This document shows, one piece after another, positions 11,251-22,546 of a stretch of DNA of 64,000 nt. The notes under the pieces were generated by a model. The model saw only the letters and a list, made by a program, of their open reading frames with translations, was not told where the DNA came from and did no database searches. Every line of letters begins with the position of its first letter. The stretch's first letter is position 1. The DNA lies in the NCBI GenBank assembly GCA_050084515.1, contig CM114271.1:32860001-32924000 (forward strand), in the 5' to 3' direction. Position numbers and translations under genes: made by a program. This stretch comes from Blasia pusilla (lineage: Eukaryota > Marchantiophyta > Marchantiopsida > Blasiales).

Positions 11251-14101
11251 ATTGGATCTTATTTTACAAAGAGAGAATCAGTGAGTGAGAGAACTTCATG
11301 GGAGAGCTCGCTGATTGCTCGATGTTTGGTGTAGGTTGGGGGACCGTGTTCCCCGCTTTATGGCTCTTGGTAGTGATCACCCGAGCAAGAGCCGTGCGAG
11401 TTTGCTGCTTATTTGTACGGGAGAGTGGCACGTGAAAGCGCTGCCCAATTTTCGATACGAATTGAGTATGGGGACGGATTGCTCCATGAATGTGCTGTCG
11501 GGAGCACCATGTAGCTTGCTGATTTATGTTCTCACAGGTTTTATATTTTTTTGGAGAAATTAGCACGGAAGCGTTATCGTGTCGAGAGCCTTTCTTCGAG
11601 TAAGGGCGGGCCTTCTACCTACGGTAGACGTGGTCGATCCAAGGTGAACTCTCTAAGAAGTTCTCCTTTTTCCACACAAAATTATTATGTATATTCTCTA
11701 TTCTCTCACGACAGGTATCACAAATGGAAATGCCGAGGCGATCACTTCTTCGTAACAACGGACCCCAAAATTTTTAACTATAAAATCCTTATAAACTACT
11801 TTACGCTTGTACACAAGGAAGATAGCACAACTACTGTTAAACCCTACTTGAGCAGGCCTATTAACCTCCATGGATCGATATATAAGGACATACAAAGTAC
11901 AATCCCATGTCCTTCCATATGTGACGATAGGAAGAATCGCCGGAGTTGGAGATTGCATGACCTAGTTCCTGAACACCTCCCCAAAGTGATAAACTAAATA
12001 GCGAGTGAATGAGTGCCTATCTACGAAGAGTACCTTGACATAGTAAGGATTGAGGAAAGGAAAGTCAGGCATAACTCGTGCTCCACCCCTATCCATGCTT
12101 GACAAACATTCTCTACTTTCATCAAGAATGGGCTTTGGCGGAATTATTCTCCCAAGAGGGGTAATCCACTCTCATTGGGAAAATAACAAGCCAAAACATT
12201 CACTATTTTAGTGTGACTAAACTACACTAAGGTGACAAGCCTCTCATCTCCACACACACACACACACACACCACACTCTAGAAATCTCTTGAAGAATAGA
12301 TCATGGTCAAGTTACTCTCCCAAGAAGGGTGATCCACTCTCATTGGAAGCAAGCAATCTCAAAGCCATACACTCAAGAGTAACACAAGAGACTAAGATAT
12401 GAAATAGAAGGTGATGAACCGTTGAAGGTGTCTCCTTTTTATATACTCACAAGGGATCCACAAGAGTACGAAATAGGGTTAATCTTATCTTGTGTCACAT
12501 GGCTTCCTCTCAAGGCTTACCCAATCACATTTTGACACAAGTAGATTACCTCTTATCTCTTTCAAAATATCCTCTTTTATCCTCTTGATATTTTCTAAAT
12601 TACCCCAACTATCCTAGCAACCAAGACTACTTTTTCTTTTCATTAAAGCAGCAACCTCACTACTTTACTTTTATAAAGTCGTCTTTTATTTATTACCTCT
12701 TTTCCTAAAGTTGGGCTTGCATAAAAAGAGGCACCATAAAAAGGTTTAAACATGAGAATTTCCTTTTCCTTAGCTAATTTACTTAAAACTAATAAAACTC
12801 TATCTAACACTTAATGAGGAAGGAGTCTACACACTTGCTGATTTAGTATACGACAGCGCTGCCAAATTTTTTGTAGGAGAAAGAAACATTGGGCTTTACG
12901 ACAGTCCCCGTAAGTATTTACTGGAATATTCAATTCAAAATAATTTTTGATAATGTCGTAGATCGTAAAGTTGTGCACGCTGTGCAATAGACATTGTGTA
13001 ATTTGGAGTTGCAAGCAAAAAGTTATGGTCAATCTTGCAAAAGTGCCATTGTTACGCAATTTTTAGGGTTAAATTCTTCAAACCCTACACCAGCCGCCGC
13101 CTCGGCGAGGGCCGTTGCCGTCATAGTCACCGTCAACGGTCCACCATCACCATCCATCGTCAGTTGCCACCGCCGCCTAGCGTTGCTCAAAGCCGCGTTC
13201 GGCCGCTGTCCACCCTTAGTTGCCATTGCCGCCATTACGGAGTGGAGGGTCTTCCACGACAACCATTGATTCTCTGACTTGCGCCACCACCACGTACTTT
13301 TTTTTTACCGCCATCATCATCGTAGTTTCGTCATTAACCAGTGATGGCAGATGACCTCCGATTATGGTGTTTGAGTTTTCATTTCATGCTGGTATGTTGT
13401 AATTGGTAGACGCTCGACGACGATCGAGTATCATGTCGTGACGCCCGTAGCTGCAATGCACCGCCGTTTTCGCGCCGTGCTGCTCGTGGCCGCACCGCAC
13501 CGTCTTGATTGCGGAGCCGCTCCTTCACTAAGGAGCACAGCGTGTGAATTTCTGATTGAGGAGGATATGCCGCCGAGTGCCACACCCCATTCCCAAGTGC
13601 CGTGTCGTTTGTAGCCATTCCGTGCCGCGAGTGCCGCATCGGACCGTTGGATCTGCACCGCGCATTGAGGAGGTCTGAGCAATGTCAGTACGAGAGGAGT
13701 ACAACTTGCTGATTTGAGGAGTTGTCTTCACAACCGAGTTGGGGTCGAGATTTGTAGTTGATGAGGAGCGACATCGACATTATTATCAGGTTATCCATTC
13801 TGATCTCTTATCCTGCACGTGTGAGGGATTTGCGGATCTTGGGAAGTTATTTAGGATATTGGGTTTTGTGCTGATGGTGATAGCATTGATGATGTATGGG
13901 TTTAGGGGACATATACCTATGTGGGATGTCCAGAGTTGAGGATGGTTTGTCGATGAGATGATAGATTAGTTGATTTGCCGGACCGCACCGCTTGGTGCCA
14001 CACATCATACGTCTCAGTGAGAGAGTGTAGATTAAGTGCCGCATGTTTAGTTTTAGTGATTGAGGGATTACTTTCAAGATTGAGAGTGATCGTGTAAGAG
14101 G
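11251..14101. other. No supported gene; small repeats
   Basis: The sequence may continue an LTR element from the left. A CA microsatellite lies at 12250-12272. A 35-base motif (ctcccaagaggggtaatcca, then ctctcattgg) appears twice, near 12148 and 12315. From 13.08 to 13.75 kb the DNA is rich in CpG and GCC/CGC triplets, with overlapping frames on both strands. This could be the untranslated leader of the gypsy gag fragment that follows, but no primer binding site was identified. Confidence 0.4.
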
Positions 14102-14567
14102 GGCACGAGGGCCATCACGGTGTCCTTTCGGGATTTTGAGAGGCGAGGTAGTGGACCTGAGAGTAGCTCTGGAGGCTTCACCCGGAGTGGTGCGAGGTTT
14201 CGAGGGTCTCCACGTGAGAGACCACCTCGATCTCCTTTCGTGTCATCTTCAGATGAGAGGGAGAGTGTAGAGGAGTGTGTTAGTGATCCACCTTACACAT
14301 TGAGTGGTCCTACCAGTTGGGGTTACGAGATGGACGACAGGGGTAGAGGATCGCGTAGGTTTTTGGATGTTGTAGGCACTATAGAGCTATACAACTTCAT
14401 TGAGGAGTTTTGGAGTTGGTGTGACTCACAGCGGGCTAGGAACTCTAGAGAGTTCAACCCGTTTACAGCATGGAACAGTATGTTCTAGCATTTAGAGGGG
14501 ACGCCCATGGACAATTACCATGAGTTCTCCCACAGATATGCCCAGGAGATTGAGCCATGGCGACTCG
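14102..14567 (+). pseudogene. Ty3/gypsy gag N-terminal fragment
   Basis: A plus frame from 14120 runs 122 codons to a stop at 14486, then continues in frame (HLEGTPMDNYHEF). It contains RGRGSRRFLDVVGTIELYNF and a NPFTAWNSMF block. These align with the gag start of the gypsy element at 41264-41061 (VGTIYLDDFIHKFDTWCDF, NPFMAWKGLFQHLEG, MDYYMEF). It is cut off at 14567 by a CACTA-type terminus. The part from 14352 onward is copied at 50570. Only the capsid N-terminal region remains, with a stop, so it is a pseudogene. Confidence 0.75.
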
Positions 14568-15730
14568 CACTAGAAGAAAATGGTGGTTTTTACGACTAGG
14601 AGTTGAATGACTGAGGTTCTTCATGACTCAAACATATGACTAGATTGTCTGGTAGTCAAATGGAAGTCATATCATACGATATAATAATAGAGTTGTAGTC
14701 ATATAACAATATGACTAAGTTATTGAGAATTCCTAGGATATGGCATAGTCATATATGAAATAACTTAGTGATTTTTTGGTCTTGTGTATAGTCATACTAA
14801 AAATTTATATGACTCACTTGTGTAAGAATAAAAAATGACTAAACATATCAAGTCATAAACCAAGTAGAAATAAGGTACACACTTAGGTGAAAAAAAACCG
14901 ATGGGGCTTCTACATTTTCATTAACCTAGTTAAGTGCTTGCTTACGTGGCAGATGACATGGCGTGCTCATGATGCATGAGAAAAAGAAGTGTCTACCGAT
15001 TGGGGGGGGGGAATGTGCGAGGGAGTGTGAGCGAGAGAACCTGATACGAGGGTAGGGCGAGCTAGGCGAAATCTCCGAGGTTAAGGCGATCAATCTAGGG
15101 GCGAGAGAAGGCGAAGGTGCAGAGAGCAGGATGGTTGAAGGCAAAGTTGAAGAGAGTATGTTGGGCACAGGCAAAGGTGATAGAGGTGGAACTAGAAGTC
15201 GCGCATCAAGAAATTGAACTTTGCATTGCAACCGGAGGTGAAGCTGCGAAGGCGCTAGAGGTGACAGAGCTGGATTGTGGTAAGGTCGCCTCATGATTGC
15301 CTCTCTTCCCACGCACCATTGTACTTGGATAGACGTGAGTCCTCGACATGCAATGCCTTCCTTCGTCCACTACGATTTAGCAACACCCCGCACGGATCGC
15401 CCTGCCAAATCTGAGCGCTCCGTCAATTGCCTTTGATTCAAAGAATGAAAGACATATACTTAAACTTGAATGAGGGATTTCTCATCTATAAATCGGACAT
15501 TCAGAGCCCAGATGCTAGCTTCCCACCCTACGCCGGCTACAACAGGATATCAAATCATGCACAACCCCGATGTGGATGCCCATTCAAAGTTTGTTGTGGA
15601 ATTGAGAAAGTCCTCGCCCTTTCACGATACATGACTGCAAGTCTACACTTTATATCAAATCATGTAAAAATGAATCACTAGTTCCTTTTCTAGTTCTGGC
15701 AGGTAAGATATGCTCATAAGATCAATTTTT

Positions 15731-15994
15731 CATAGGCCTCAAAGCCTCAAGGAGGACCATAACTCCTCTACCTAATGCCGAGAGGTTCAACAATGAGAGA
15801 ATGAGCTCCAAAACTCTCTCTCCTTTGGTATACCCCCTTCCCTCTCCCAAGCTCTCTCCATAGTAAGCTATACTCGTAGGTGAACTACTTGGCTCTTGAC
15901 ATGTTAAAGGAGGTCAAGGGCCAACTATACTCAAAATAGTAATTTACTCAAATTAGTAAGTTTCTCTTTATGACTGCAAATGACTTAAAACGAA
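15731..15994 (-). repeat. LTR-like repeat family L, copy 2
   Basis: Reverse complement of the family L core at 10.88-11.15 kb. Shared blocks include the gtataccccc / ctctcccaagctctctccat region and the end near aaaacgaagg. It sits inside the duplicated 2.25 kb unit, so its partner at 51949-52216 is a by-product of that duplication. Confidence 0.7.
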
Positions 15995-16279
15995 GGTGAA
16001 AACTCTTTTTATTGGTCTCCTTTCGCCTCCTTGCCATCGAAGATCATCGCACTGCCCTCCAAAGAATTTGTCTCCATTCTCCACCGATCGCACTCTTGAA
16101 CTGTTGGGGTTTCTATCTGGTTTCATCTATGTGACTATAGATATCATCTTTCTGCTCTTCTGTATAGTAGGGGTAGTGGTCTTCAAAGGCTTGGCTAATC
16201 TGCCTGAAATAGGTCAGGAGTCCGCTATCCTTCCGTCTGAAAAATCTACACCAATGTAGAAACTTAGGTATGCGAATGT

Positions 16280-16463
16280 GGGGTCCGACTGGGCAGCAAA
16301 GTACTTGAGATTATAATATTTCCCGTAGACAGGTGTGTCAGACAATTGATGTATAACTCTTAAGATACTTCTGGGGTCCTACTGGGCAGCAAAGTACCTG
16401 AGACTATAATATTTCCCGTAAGCAAGAGTGTCGGACAATTGATGTACAACTCTTAAGATACAT
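16280..16463 (+). repeat. Two tandem 93-bp units
   Basis: Each unit starts ggggtcc, includes actgggcagcaaagtac and a ttataatatttcccgta-like core, and ends in actcttaagata. The two units differ at roughly ten positions. They lie near the TAGTG end, where CACTA elements often keep subterminal repeats. They are repeated at 52500-52683 within the second copy. Confidence 0.9.
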
Positions 16464-16493
16464 ACGGGTGTAGAAACATAGATATTTGTAGAT

Positions 16494-16590
16494 ATGGTGT
16501 GAATGTAGATGGTGAACAATCTACATTCACACCATGTAGATTGTTCACCATGTAGATGAGGAACAATCTACATGGTGTGAATGTGACCAG
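16494..16590. repeat. Hairpin plus direct repeat near the TAGTG end
   Basis: A perfect 15-bp inverted repeat (atggtgtgaatgtag at 16494-16508 and its complement at 16521-16535, 12-base spacer) is followed by two further copies of the tgtagattgttc / gaacaatctacat motif. The array ends 5 bases before TAGTG. It could be a transposase-binding subterminal array. Confidence 0.8.
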
Positions 16591-16597
16591 TAGTGTA

Positions 16598-17267
16598 TCT
16601 CTGCTCGAAAAAGTACATCTTATATGCTACAACTTTGAAAAAATAAATCTCAAAAAAATAAATTTTAATTGTGGTTGTTTTTACTTGTTGATTAAACTAT
16701 CAATAATGGACTTACAAAGTCTTACTTTCATATTCTAGTCATAAGAGATCCGCTACAAGATTTTCCTTTTCATTGGATTTCTATTAATATATTTCTAAAT
16801 GAATATTCCCATTGCTACTATCTCATTGAATATAATTTGTGAGACCCATTCACATATCTTTAAAGTGCAAAAAAAATCCCAAAAAAGAAGAAAGAATATC
16901 TCATTATTCAATTTTGTTACTCATAAACTCCATTACTTTATGCTTGTACCAATAAGGACACATTTTCCTCTATTTGCAAACACTTTGAATTGATAATATA
17001 TATGTCTTCAAGAATGTAAAAATAATGTTGAATTTTATAAATACCTTGATAAATTAAAAAATAAACATAGAATCATTTTTCCAAGATTTTGAAGTGATTT
17101 TAAGAATCCTTACATTTTCCATGCATCAAAAGATTTAGGGGTAGGATCTCATCTTTTGAAATGGGGAAAAAGGCTTAAAAGGTGTTATTTTTTTTATCTA
17201 TCTATGATACGTAATTACAATTCGATATTGTATTTTTTTTATAAGTGTGATTGAAATGAGTTAATTA
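16598..17267. other. AT-rich DNA, nothing recognised
   Basis: Short frames only (plus 16556-16738 and 16799-16993), rich in Lys, Asn, Phe and Ile as expected from AT-rich non-coding DNA. Confidence 0.5.
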
Positions 17268-17354
17268 TCTATATTATTAATCTCTTCCCTTCACGGCCTA
17301 TATACTAGCTCTTCGAACATTTTTTTATTTCATGTGCATCGCACATGCACCTTA
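17268..17354 (+). mobile_element. Truncated mini-Helitron, unit 1
   Basis: Starts A|TCTATATTATTA, a Helitron-like 5' end, and ends with the hairpin gtgcatcgcacatgcac and ctta. The 74 bases before its end match the 3' part of unit 2 immediately downstream. Its expected terminal CTAG is missing. It is directly abutted by unit 2. Confidence 0.6.
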
Positions 17355-17570
17355 TCTATATTATTATGGGAGAGTGTCTTCTTGATTTGCAAACATCTCT
17401 AATCTTGACATGTGGTAACTAGGCAGTAAGAAAATGTCTTACATGCTACGGGAAGTAAGAAAAAAAGTTTGAATTTATGTGCAGCATCATTAATCTTTCC
17501 CTTCACAGGCTATACATCAGCTCTTCAAACACTTTTTCATTTTGTGTGCATCGCACATGCACCTTACTAG
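17355..17570 (+). mobile_element. Non-autonomous mini-Helitron, unit 2
   Basis: A 216-base element with every structural hallmark: host A before the 5' TC (A|TCTATATTATTATGGG), a 3' hairpin with a 6-bp stem (GTGCAT-cgcac-ATGCAC), 4 bases, then CTAG followed by host T. The end resembles the plant Helitron 3' consensus. It has no coding capacity. Related 5' ends occur at 19310 and 20097. It would depend on a RepHel supplied in trans. The ends of copies A-C were not located, so no partnership can be shown. Confidence 0.8.
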
Positions 17571-20096
17571 TTGAGAGAGAGAGAGAGAGAGTGATTGATT
17601 GATTTTGGATAGGTGAGAGGAATTTATCCATGCTAACTTAAGGCAAGAGAGTCTTTTGTAAGAAAAAAACACTTATTTTTAAATTTTTCATATGAGAGGG
17701 GAGGAGAGAGAAAAATATAATTTTTAACCAAAGACGCAAAAAGAAGAAATAAATTCCTTGCAAGAAAAAAATTTTACAAGTAATTTCAAATAGGATTTGG
17801 GAAGAGAATGAACAAAACCTCATTAGCTCTCTTTCAGGATCAATGAATGAGTATCATATGTGAAATTTGTCCATGGAGCCAATTAATGCATCTTTTTTAA
17901 GACTCTACAAAGTAGAATAAAGTAGAAAAGTAGAATGAGGGGAAGGTTTTGATAATTAAATTAATCCTTTATTATAAATTTTAAAAATAATAGTAATTCA
18001 TAGATTAGATTAAAAGATTTAAATAAATCCCAATGAAATCTTTTAAAGTATACCTTGTGTATATTATCTTTTCTCATTTGGAACTTTAAAATTATTTTTA
18101 AGGATTCATGCTAAAAATTGTTACAAATTTAATTTTTAAGCTCAATTTGGAAATTTTACTATTTTTAGAATGAAAATTTAAAAAAATGGAATAATAATTA
18201 TTCTTTAAAATAAAATAAATTATATTTTGATTTTATTTTTATTCTCAAGCTTGGTTGGAAGAAATATTTAATCTTTATTTTTGGGGAAAAATCATCAAAA
18301 TAAGTGATTTTCTTATATTAATTGGAAGAAAGGAATTAAAAATTAATAAATTATTTTTCCCCAATTAATAAATGTTAAGTAATAAATACTCAAGTTAGAT
18401 GTTTGATTTAAAAACTATGTCTTCACTATTTTTTTCCTTTTTAATGTTAAAATCTATGAATTCGCCATATATCCAAAAAAATCACATTTTTATTCTCCAT
18501 ATGTTAGTCTTTTCATTTCCAAGCATATCACCTAGTGAAAAAATTTATTAGTTCTCTTGATAGAGAATCAAAAAGGGAGAGACATGAAATTTGTGGAGGT
18601 ACAAAGAGAGATTGGCCCTCATCTCTAACCCACACAAAATATTAACATTTGAACAAGAAAAAATCATTTTTATGCAACAAATTTTCTAACAAAATTTTTT
18701 TGAACATTAATCTTCTTAATTCCTAACACAATTTCCTAAGATTATATGTAGGGTGATTAACTATTTTTCAGCTTGTCTTTAAATGGAAGCCCCCTTCTAA
18801 ATCAACTATGGGAAAGTATTATATTTGTCCTTACATGCAATGGCCTAGTTACAAGAATCTCCAAGGTTTAGGGAACTTCGTCTCCTAACAAGAATGGCCA
18901 TAATTAGTCTACTTCCCAACAAGAACTCAAGGAAGGGCCCTATAAACAAATGAAACCGGGACGGATGGCTGGGAATTAAGGCAAAATGTGAGAACCTCTC
19001 AAACATTTGGTTAATATGGGGGGAAATAATGAGGGAGCCAATAATACAAAATAAGAACCAATGATAGAACACAAGGGATCAATATGAGCCCATCCATACA
19101 TGAATGGGAGGATCAATATTTTCTAGTGACCAATTTTTTTTCATGTAGTTTTTTTATGGGTGACCAATTTTAGGGTGGAAGGAAAAAATAATTATTAAAA
19201 GAATCAAAAGATATCGGTATATTTTTTACTAGTATCAAAAGACATCGTGCATTGTTGCATCATACAGGCTAAGCATCCTCGATGCTTTGCTTCTATGATT
19301 CAACTCTAATCTATATTATTATTTGAAGAGTGTCCCTTCATTTCTCTCTTATCGACACATTAACATTTTCAAAGCACCATAAAAGGCTCATTATTATTTA
19401 ATGTGGGGTAGATAATCCCTTACACGTTCTTTTTTTACCATCTATCTATCAACATGTTTGATAATTATTTTCTCTAAACATCGACTCAATAGGCCCCCTG
19501 CGACGAACACGCATCTCAATTGTCGCCCCTACTAAACAATTAGGTTAATCGCCCTCGGATTTTTCCTGTATTTCTAGATCATCCTTGAACCGGTAGTAAC
19601 AGGAAGAACAATATCTTCCCAACCAGTTCTTCTCTAGTAGAGGCAAGTGGACCAGCTTTGACGCAAGCATCACGAGATGAGGACGGGGTCCGTAAGGTGC
19701 AATTGCAAAGATTGAAGGTATGACATGACGATTGAAAATTAATGAAAACTTGCTAGATCTTATTAGTGTAGCATTTGAACATCTTGTCAGATATTTTGGA
19801 GTTGGACTAGATTGTGTTTAACACGACATTGCCTCTCTCAACTAGATTTAAGAGAGTCTATAGTATCCCCGGTTGCAAGGGTAAGCTTTTCTTGCGTAAC
19901 CCCTACACCCAACCTCACCTCGATAAGAATGTTGAACTAGAACATACCTACTCCTCGAGAAAGTAGTCGGTGTGGGGGCGACTAACCTAATTTCTTACTA
20001 GGATGGCGCATTCGTTAGAGGAGAGCGATTGAGTGGATGTTTGTTATTTTCTCTCCTCCCCCCATAGGAATAGTCCATTAAAAAGACCCCGAAAAA
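17571..20096. other. AT-rich DNA, no gene; one further Helitron-like 5' end
   Basis: A GA run at 17575-17591 follows unit 2. The rest is AT-rich, with only short Phe/Ile/Lys-rich frames. At 19310 there is another A|TCTATATTATTAT start followed by gaagagtgtccc. No matching 3' hairpin was found for it. Confidence 0.5.
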
Positions 20097-20335
20097 TCTA
20101 TATTATTATGGAAGAGTGCCTTCTTGATTTGCAAGCATGTCTAAGTTTGACATGTGGCACTTGGACAATTTGACATGTGGTACTTGGACGGCAAAAAAAT
20201 GCTTCACATGCTACGAGTGGCAAAGAAAATTTTAAATTTTTATGCAATATCACTCATCCCTTCCTTTCACAAATTGCATACCGACAAAAATTCTTGAAAA
20301 ACTTTTTAATGTTTCGTGCTAATAGACATTTATTT
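20097..20335 (+). mobile_element. Mini-Helitron relative, decayed 3' end
   Basis: Starts A|TCTATATTATTATGG and follows unit 2 (17355) closely for about 60 bases (gagtgccttcttgatttgca, then tgacatgtgg). It then diverges, with one internal tandem of the gacatgtgg.acttgga motif. The region near 20300 resembles the 3' part of unit 2, but the hairpin and CTAG are lost. Confidence 0.6.
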
Positions 20336-21225
20336 GTATGGGACTTGCAGTACAAAAGCTCTCCGTCTTATGAACTAAAAAAAAGAAACGAGGGCCGTTG
20401 TGATTTTAACGGCCTGCGGCTTCAAATCGCGATTGCCAGGGAGAATATGTTGACTTGAGATGTCATTAGTGCCACACGACATGCTTCACACGAAACAGAT
20501 TTCTCCGCGTTGTGCATGGGACTTGAGTTCGCCGAAGCGTGCGAGTCGCACGAGTTGATGGGGCTGCCGCTCGACACACTCTCACACACAGATGGAGTTG
20601 GCCAAATGTGGGAACTTTGGTGCGATGCGGCGTTCTACATGGAACTGCCGCTCGCCGGAGTGTACAACAGGGTTAGGGGAGTTTTTTTGGAATTGTCGGG
20701 TTATTACTGGTATAATTGATATTTTCTTGGATATTATTTGTAGGTGCCGGTTGTAGCCGAAAAATTTGTAGCTTTCCAATTATTTTCAGAAAATTATTTT
20801 TCTCGTCGATTAAAATCCAATATTTTTTTTAATATTCTTCTTATTTTTGGGGTTGAATTTTTTTCTCTGCCAATTTCCGACCGAACTTTGTGAAGCTGGC
20901 CAAAAATCGGCTGTTCCTAACTCGGCCGGAATTTTTTTTCTTCACACACTCCTTATATTCTTCACAACCGTGCAATGCTCAAAAACCTGATTCCTGATAT
21001 CAAATTCTTCCCCTAAGTAGACATGCATTCTTCTAGTATGCAGTAAAAAATGCGATCCTCTAATACCAAAAAAATTAATCATCCTTAACAATAATTGAAC
21101 CTGACAGAACTCCCACCAGTTGGGAGTCAAGGTTCCTACGCCTCTTGAATACTTGGAGCCATGAGACTCCCAATATTCAAGAAGGGTCTTACTTCCTAAA
21201 ACCTAAATGATCAAAGTCTTCTAAT
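20336..21225. other. No supported gene
   Basis: A slightly GC-richer block at 20380-20700 has a 69-codon plus frame (20510-20719) without known motifs. Poly-T-rich DNA follows. The minus frame 21130-20942 is in the direction of the adjacent hAT remnant and could be its 3' continuation, but shows no recognisable block. Confidence 0.35.
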
Positions 21226-22546
21226 CTAGAGGGGTTTCAGTAACTTCAACTTCATCATTCGGGAAAAATATCTATCATGATTTGCAAATAGATATTTAAA
21301 ATGAGCATAATTCTTCCACAATATCACAGACTCAAACAACATCTCGTAATCAAAGGAAGGTCCTTCTAAGGCAATCCTCAAGACAACATCTAAATACTTT
21401 GTGGTCAACCTATTACGAGATTTAGTCTTACTCGTGTTTTGAATGGAAAAGGCTCTCTCATATATGGCAATACTTATACTCTGGACTCTAGTTATATTTG
21501 CCAAAATCAACAAATTAGAAAACTTACATTGTAATGAGGGACTCCAACTTACCATCTCCCACAAGTCTATGTAGTTGCGATCCTTCCATTCAATGATAGC
21601 CATCAATTTGAAAGATTGGAACTCTTGCTTAACAATCAAAGAATTGATGATAATCGGTTACGACACGCTCCGTAACGGCAATTGATTTTCCAAAAAAACC
21701 ACACAAATAATCTAAATATTTACACCCCCAACTATTCAATCCCACTTGCCGAGAAGGCATATGCAAAAGATTGAGTATTCTCATAAATCCAATCAGGATC
21801 TTATCTCGAAATCGCTCATGTAAAGATGTACCACACTTTCGACAAACCTTTTCTGAAAGAATAATGGAGCCTGTAAGTCCCTTCCAATACGATCTAGAAA
21901 CATAGCAATACTATAAAACTTGTTTCCCCTCATCTCCGACTGTAAATGACAAAGATAACCACCAGATGACCCAAAATCAAGAAGTATATGATAACATGTT
22001 TCTTCAGAGAAGGTGAAGGCATTCAAATTTTGAGTTTCCATAATAAATTTCATGATAGTATATGATAACGTGTGTCTTCTGAGAAGGTGGAGGCATTCAA
22101 GTCTTGAATTTCCATGACAAAATTCATGATAATCCTAGCTATCTCCGAATTCACAATGCTCCCTATAGTGCTAACATCCACAAACTTGCACTAAAATATC
22201 TTCCTCACATTTGCAAGCATGCAAACAAGGCCTCCAAATTTCAAAAATGGCATAACCTCTTTCGTAAGAAGTATGCACACTTAAACAATATCAACAGAAC
22301 TATTTCACAAATGCGGTTGGTGGTGGCAATGGCCAAGGCCATTGACTTCTTACCCCCATGTGCAACCCATACAACCTTGATGTGTTCATCGGACTTGGCA
22401 TAATCAGTGAAGGCTGAAACCTTACAAGTTAATTGCTCCATCTCTTTAAAAAAGATTCTACCAAGGGTTAAATCCCACTCAATCCAATCATACATTGAAC
22501 ACCATACCTCCTTCCATGCTACACAAACTTTTCCAGGTTCATCCAC
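21226..22546 (-). pseudogene. hAT-type transposase remnant (ZNF862-like C-terminal region)
   Basis: Three minus-strand pieces. 21639-21226 contains a pattern typical of the hAT C-terminal dimerisation region as found in ZNF862-like proteins: a short LLILANI helix, YERAFSIQN where family members have CERGFSxxN, then SKTKSRNRLTTKYLDVVLRI and EGPSF. 22053-21793 contains the DLQAPLFFQK stretch. 22546-22241 precedes it in reading order and is less certain. Frame breaks and a 75-bp internal duplication separate them. No DDE-type catalytic residues or BED finger can be assigned. It could derive from a transposon or a domesticated relative, but the breaks favour a dead copy. Confidence 0.6.
21983..22132 (-). 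repeat. 75-bp tandem duplication in the hAT remnant
   Basis: Units 21983-22057 and 22058-22132 start gtatatgataac and differ at about ten sites. On the minus strand both keep the same frame and encode near-identical peptides (TQNLNAFTFSEETCYHI and IQDLNASTFSEDTRYHI). Confidence 0.85.

Larger units (their letters stand above)
14568..16595 (+). mobile_element. CACTA...TAGTG bounded non-autonomous element
   Basis: The left end reads CACTAGAAGAAAATGG, followed by about 300 bases dense in atgact/agtcat motifs. The right end reads gaccagtagtg, so the unit begins CACTA and ends TAGTG as CACTA transposons do. It shares its left end with the array at 6136. Beyond the five terminal bases the two ends do not match (CACTAGAAG versus CACTACTGG on the opposite strand), and no 3-base target duplication is seen (tcg versus tat). 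It may therefore be two half elements rather than one. No transposase is encoded. Confidence 0.5.
14352..16597 (+). repeat. 2.25 kb direct duplication, copy 1
   Basis: Bases 14352-16597 match 50570-52817 in the same orientation, almost base for base. The few differences I saw are a shorter G run (15001), small changes near 15097, 15720 and 15997-16022, and one base near 16125. Similarity starts abruptly inside the gag fragment and ends abruptly two bases after a TAGTG. It contains a CACTA-bounded segment, an LTR-family L fragment, a 93-bp tandem repeat and a hairpin. Confidence 0.95.

Noticed and set aside
13029-13277. Overlapping plus and minus ORFs at 13.0-13.3 kb as a gene.
   Set aside because: Produced by GCC/CGC-rich sequence that is open on both strands, with no domain or splice support.
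13683-13697. cagtacgagagga, which resembles the sarcin-ricin loop of large-subunit rRNA.
   Set aside because: Only about 12 bases match and the flanks do not resemble 25S rRNA on either side; treated as chance.
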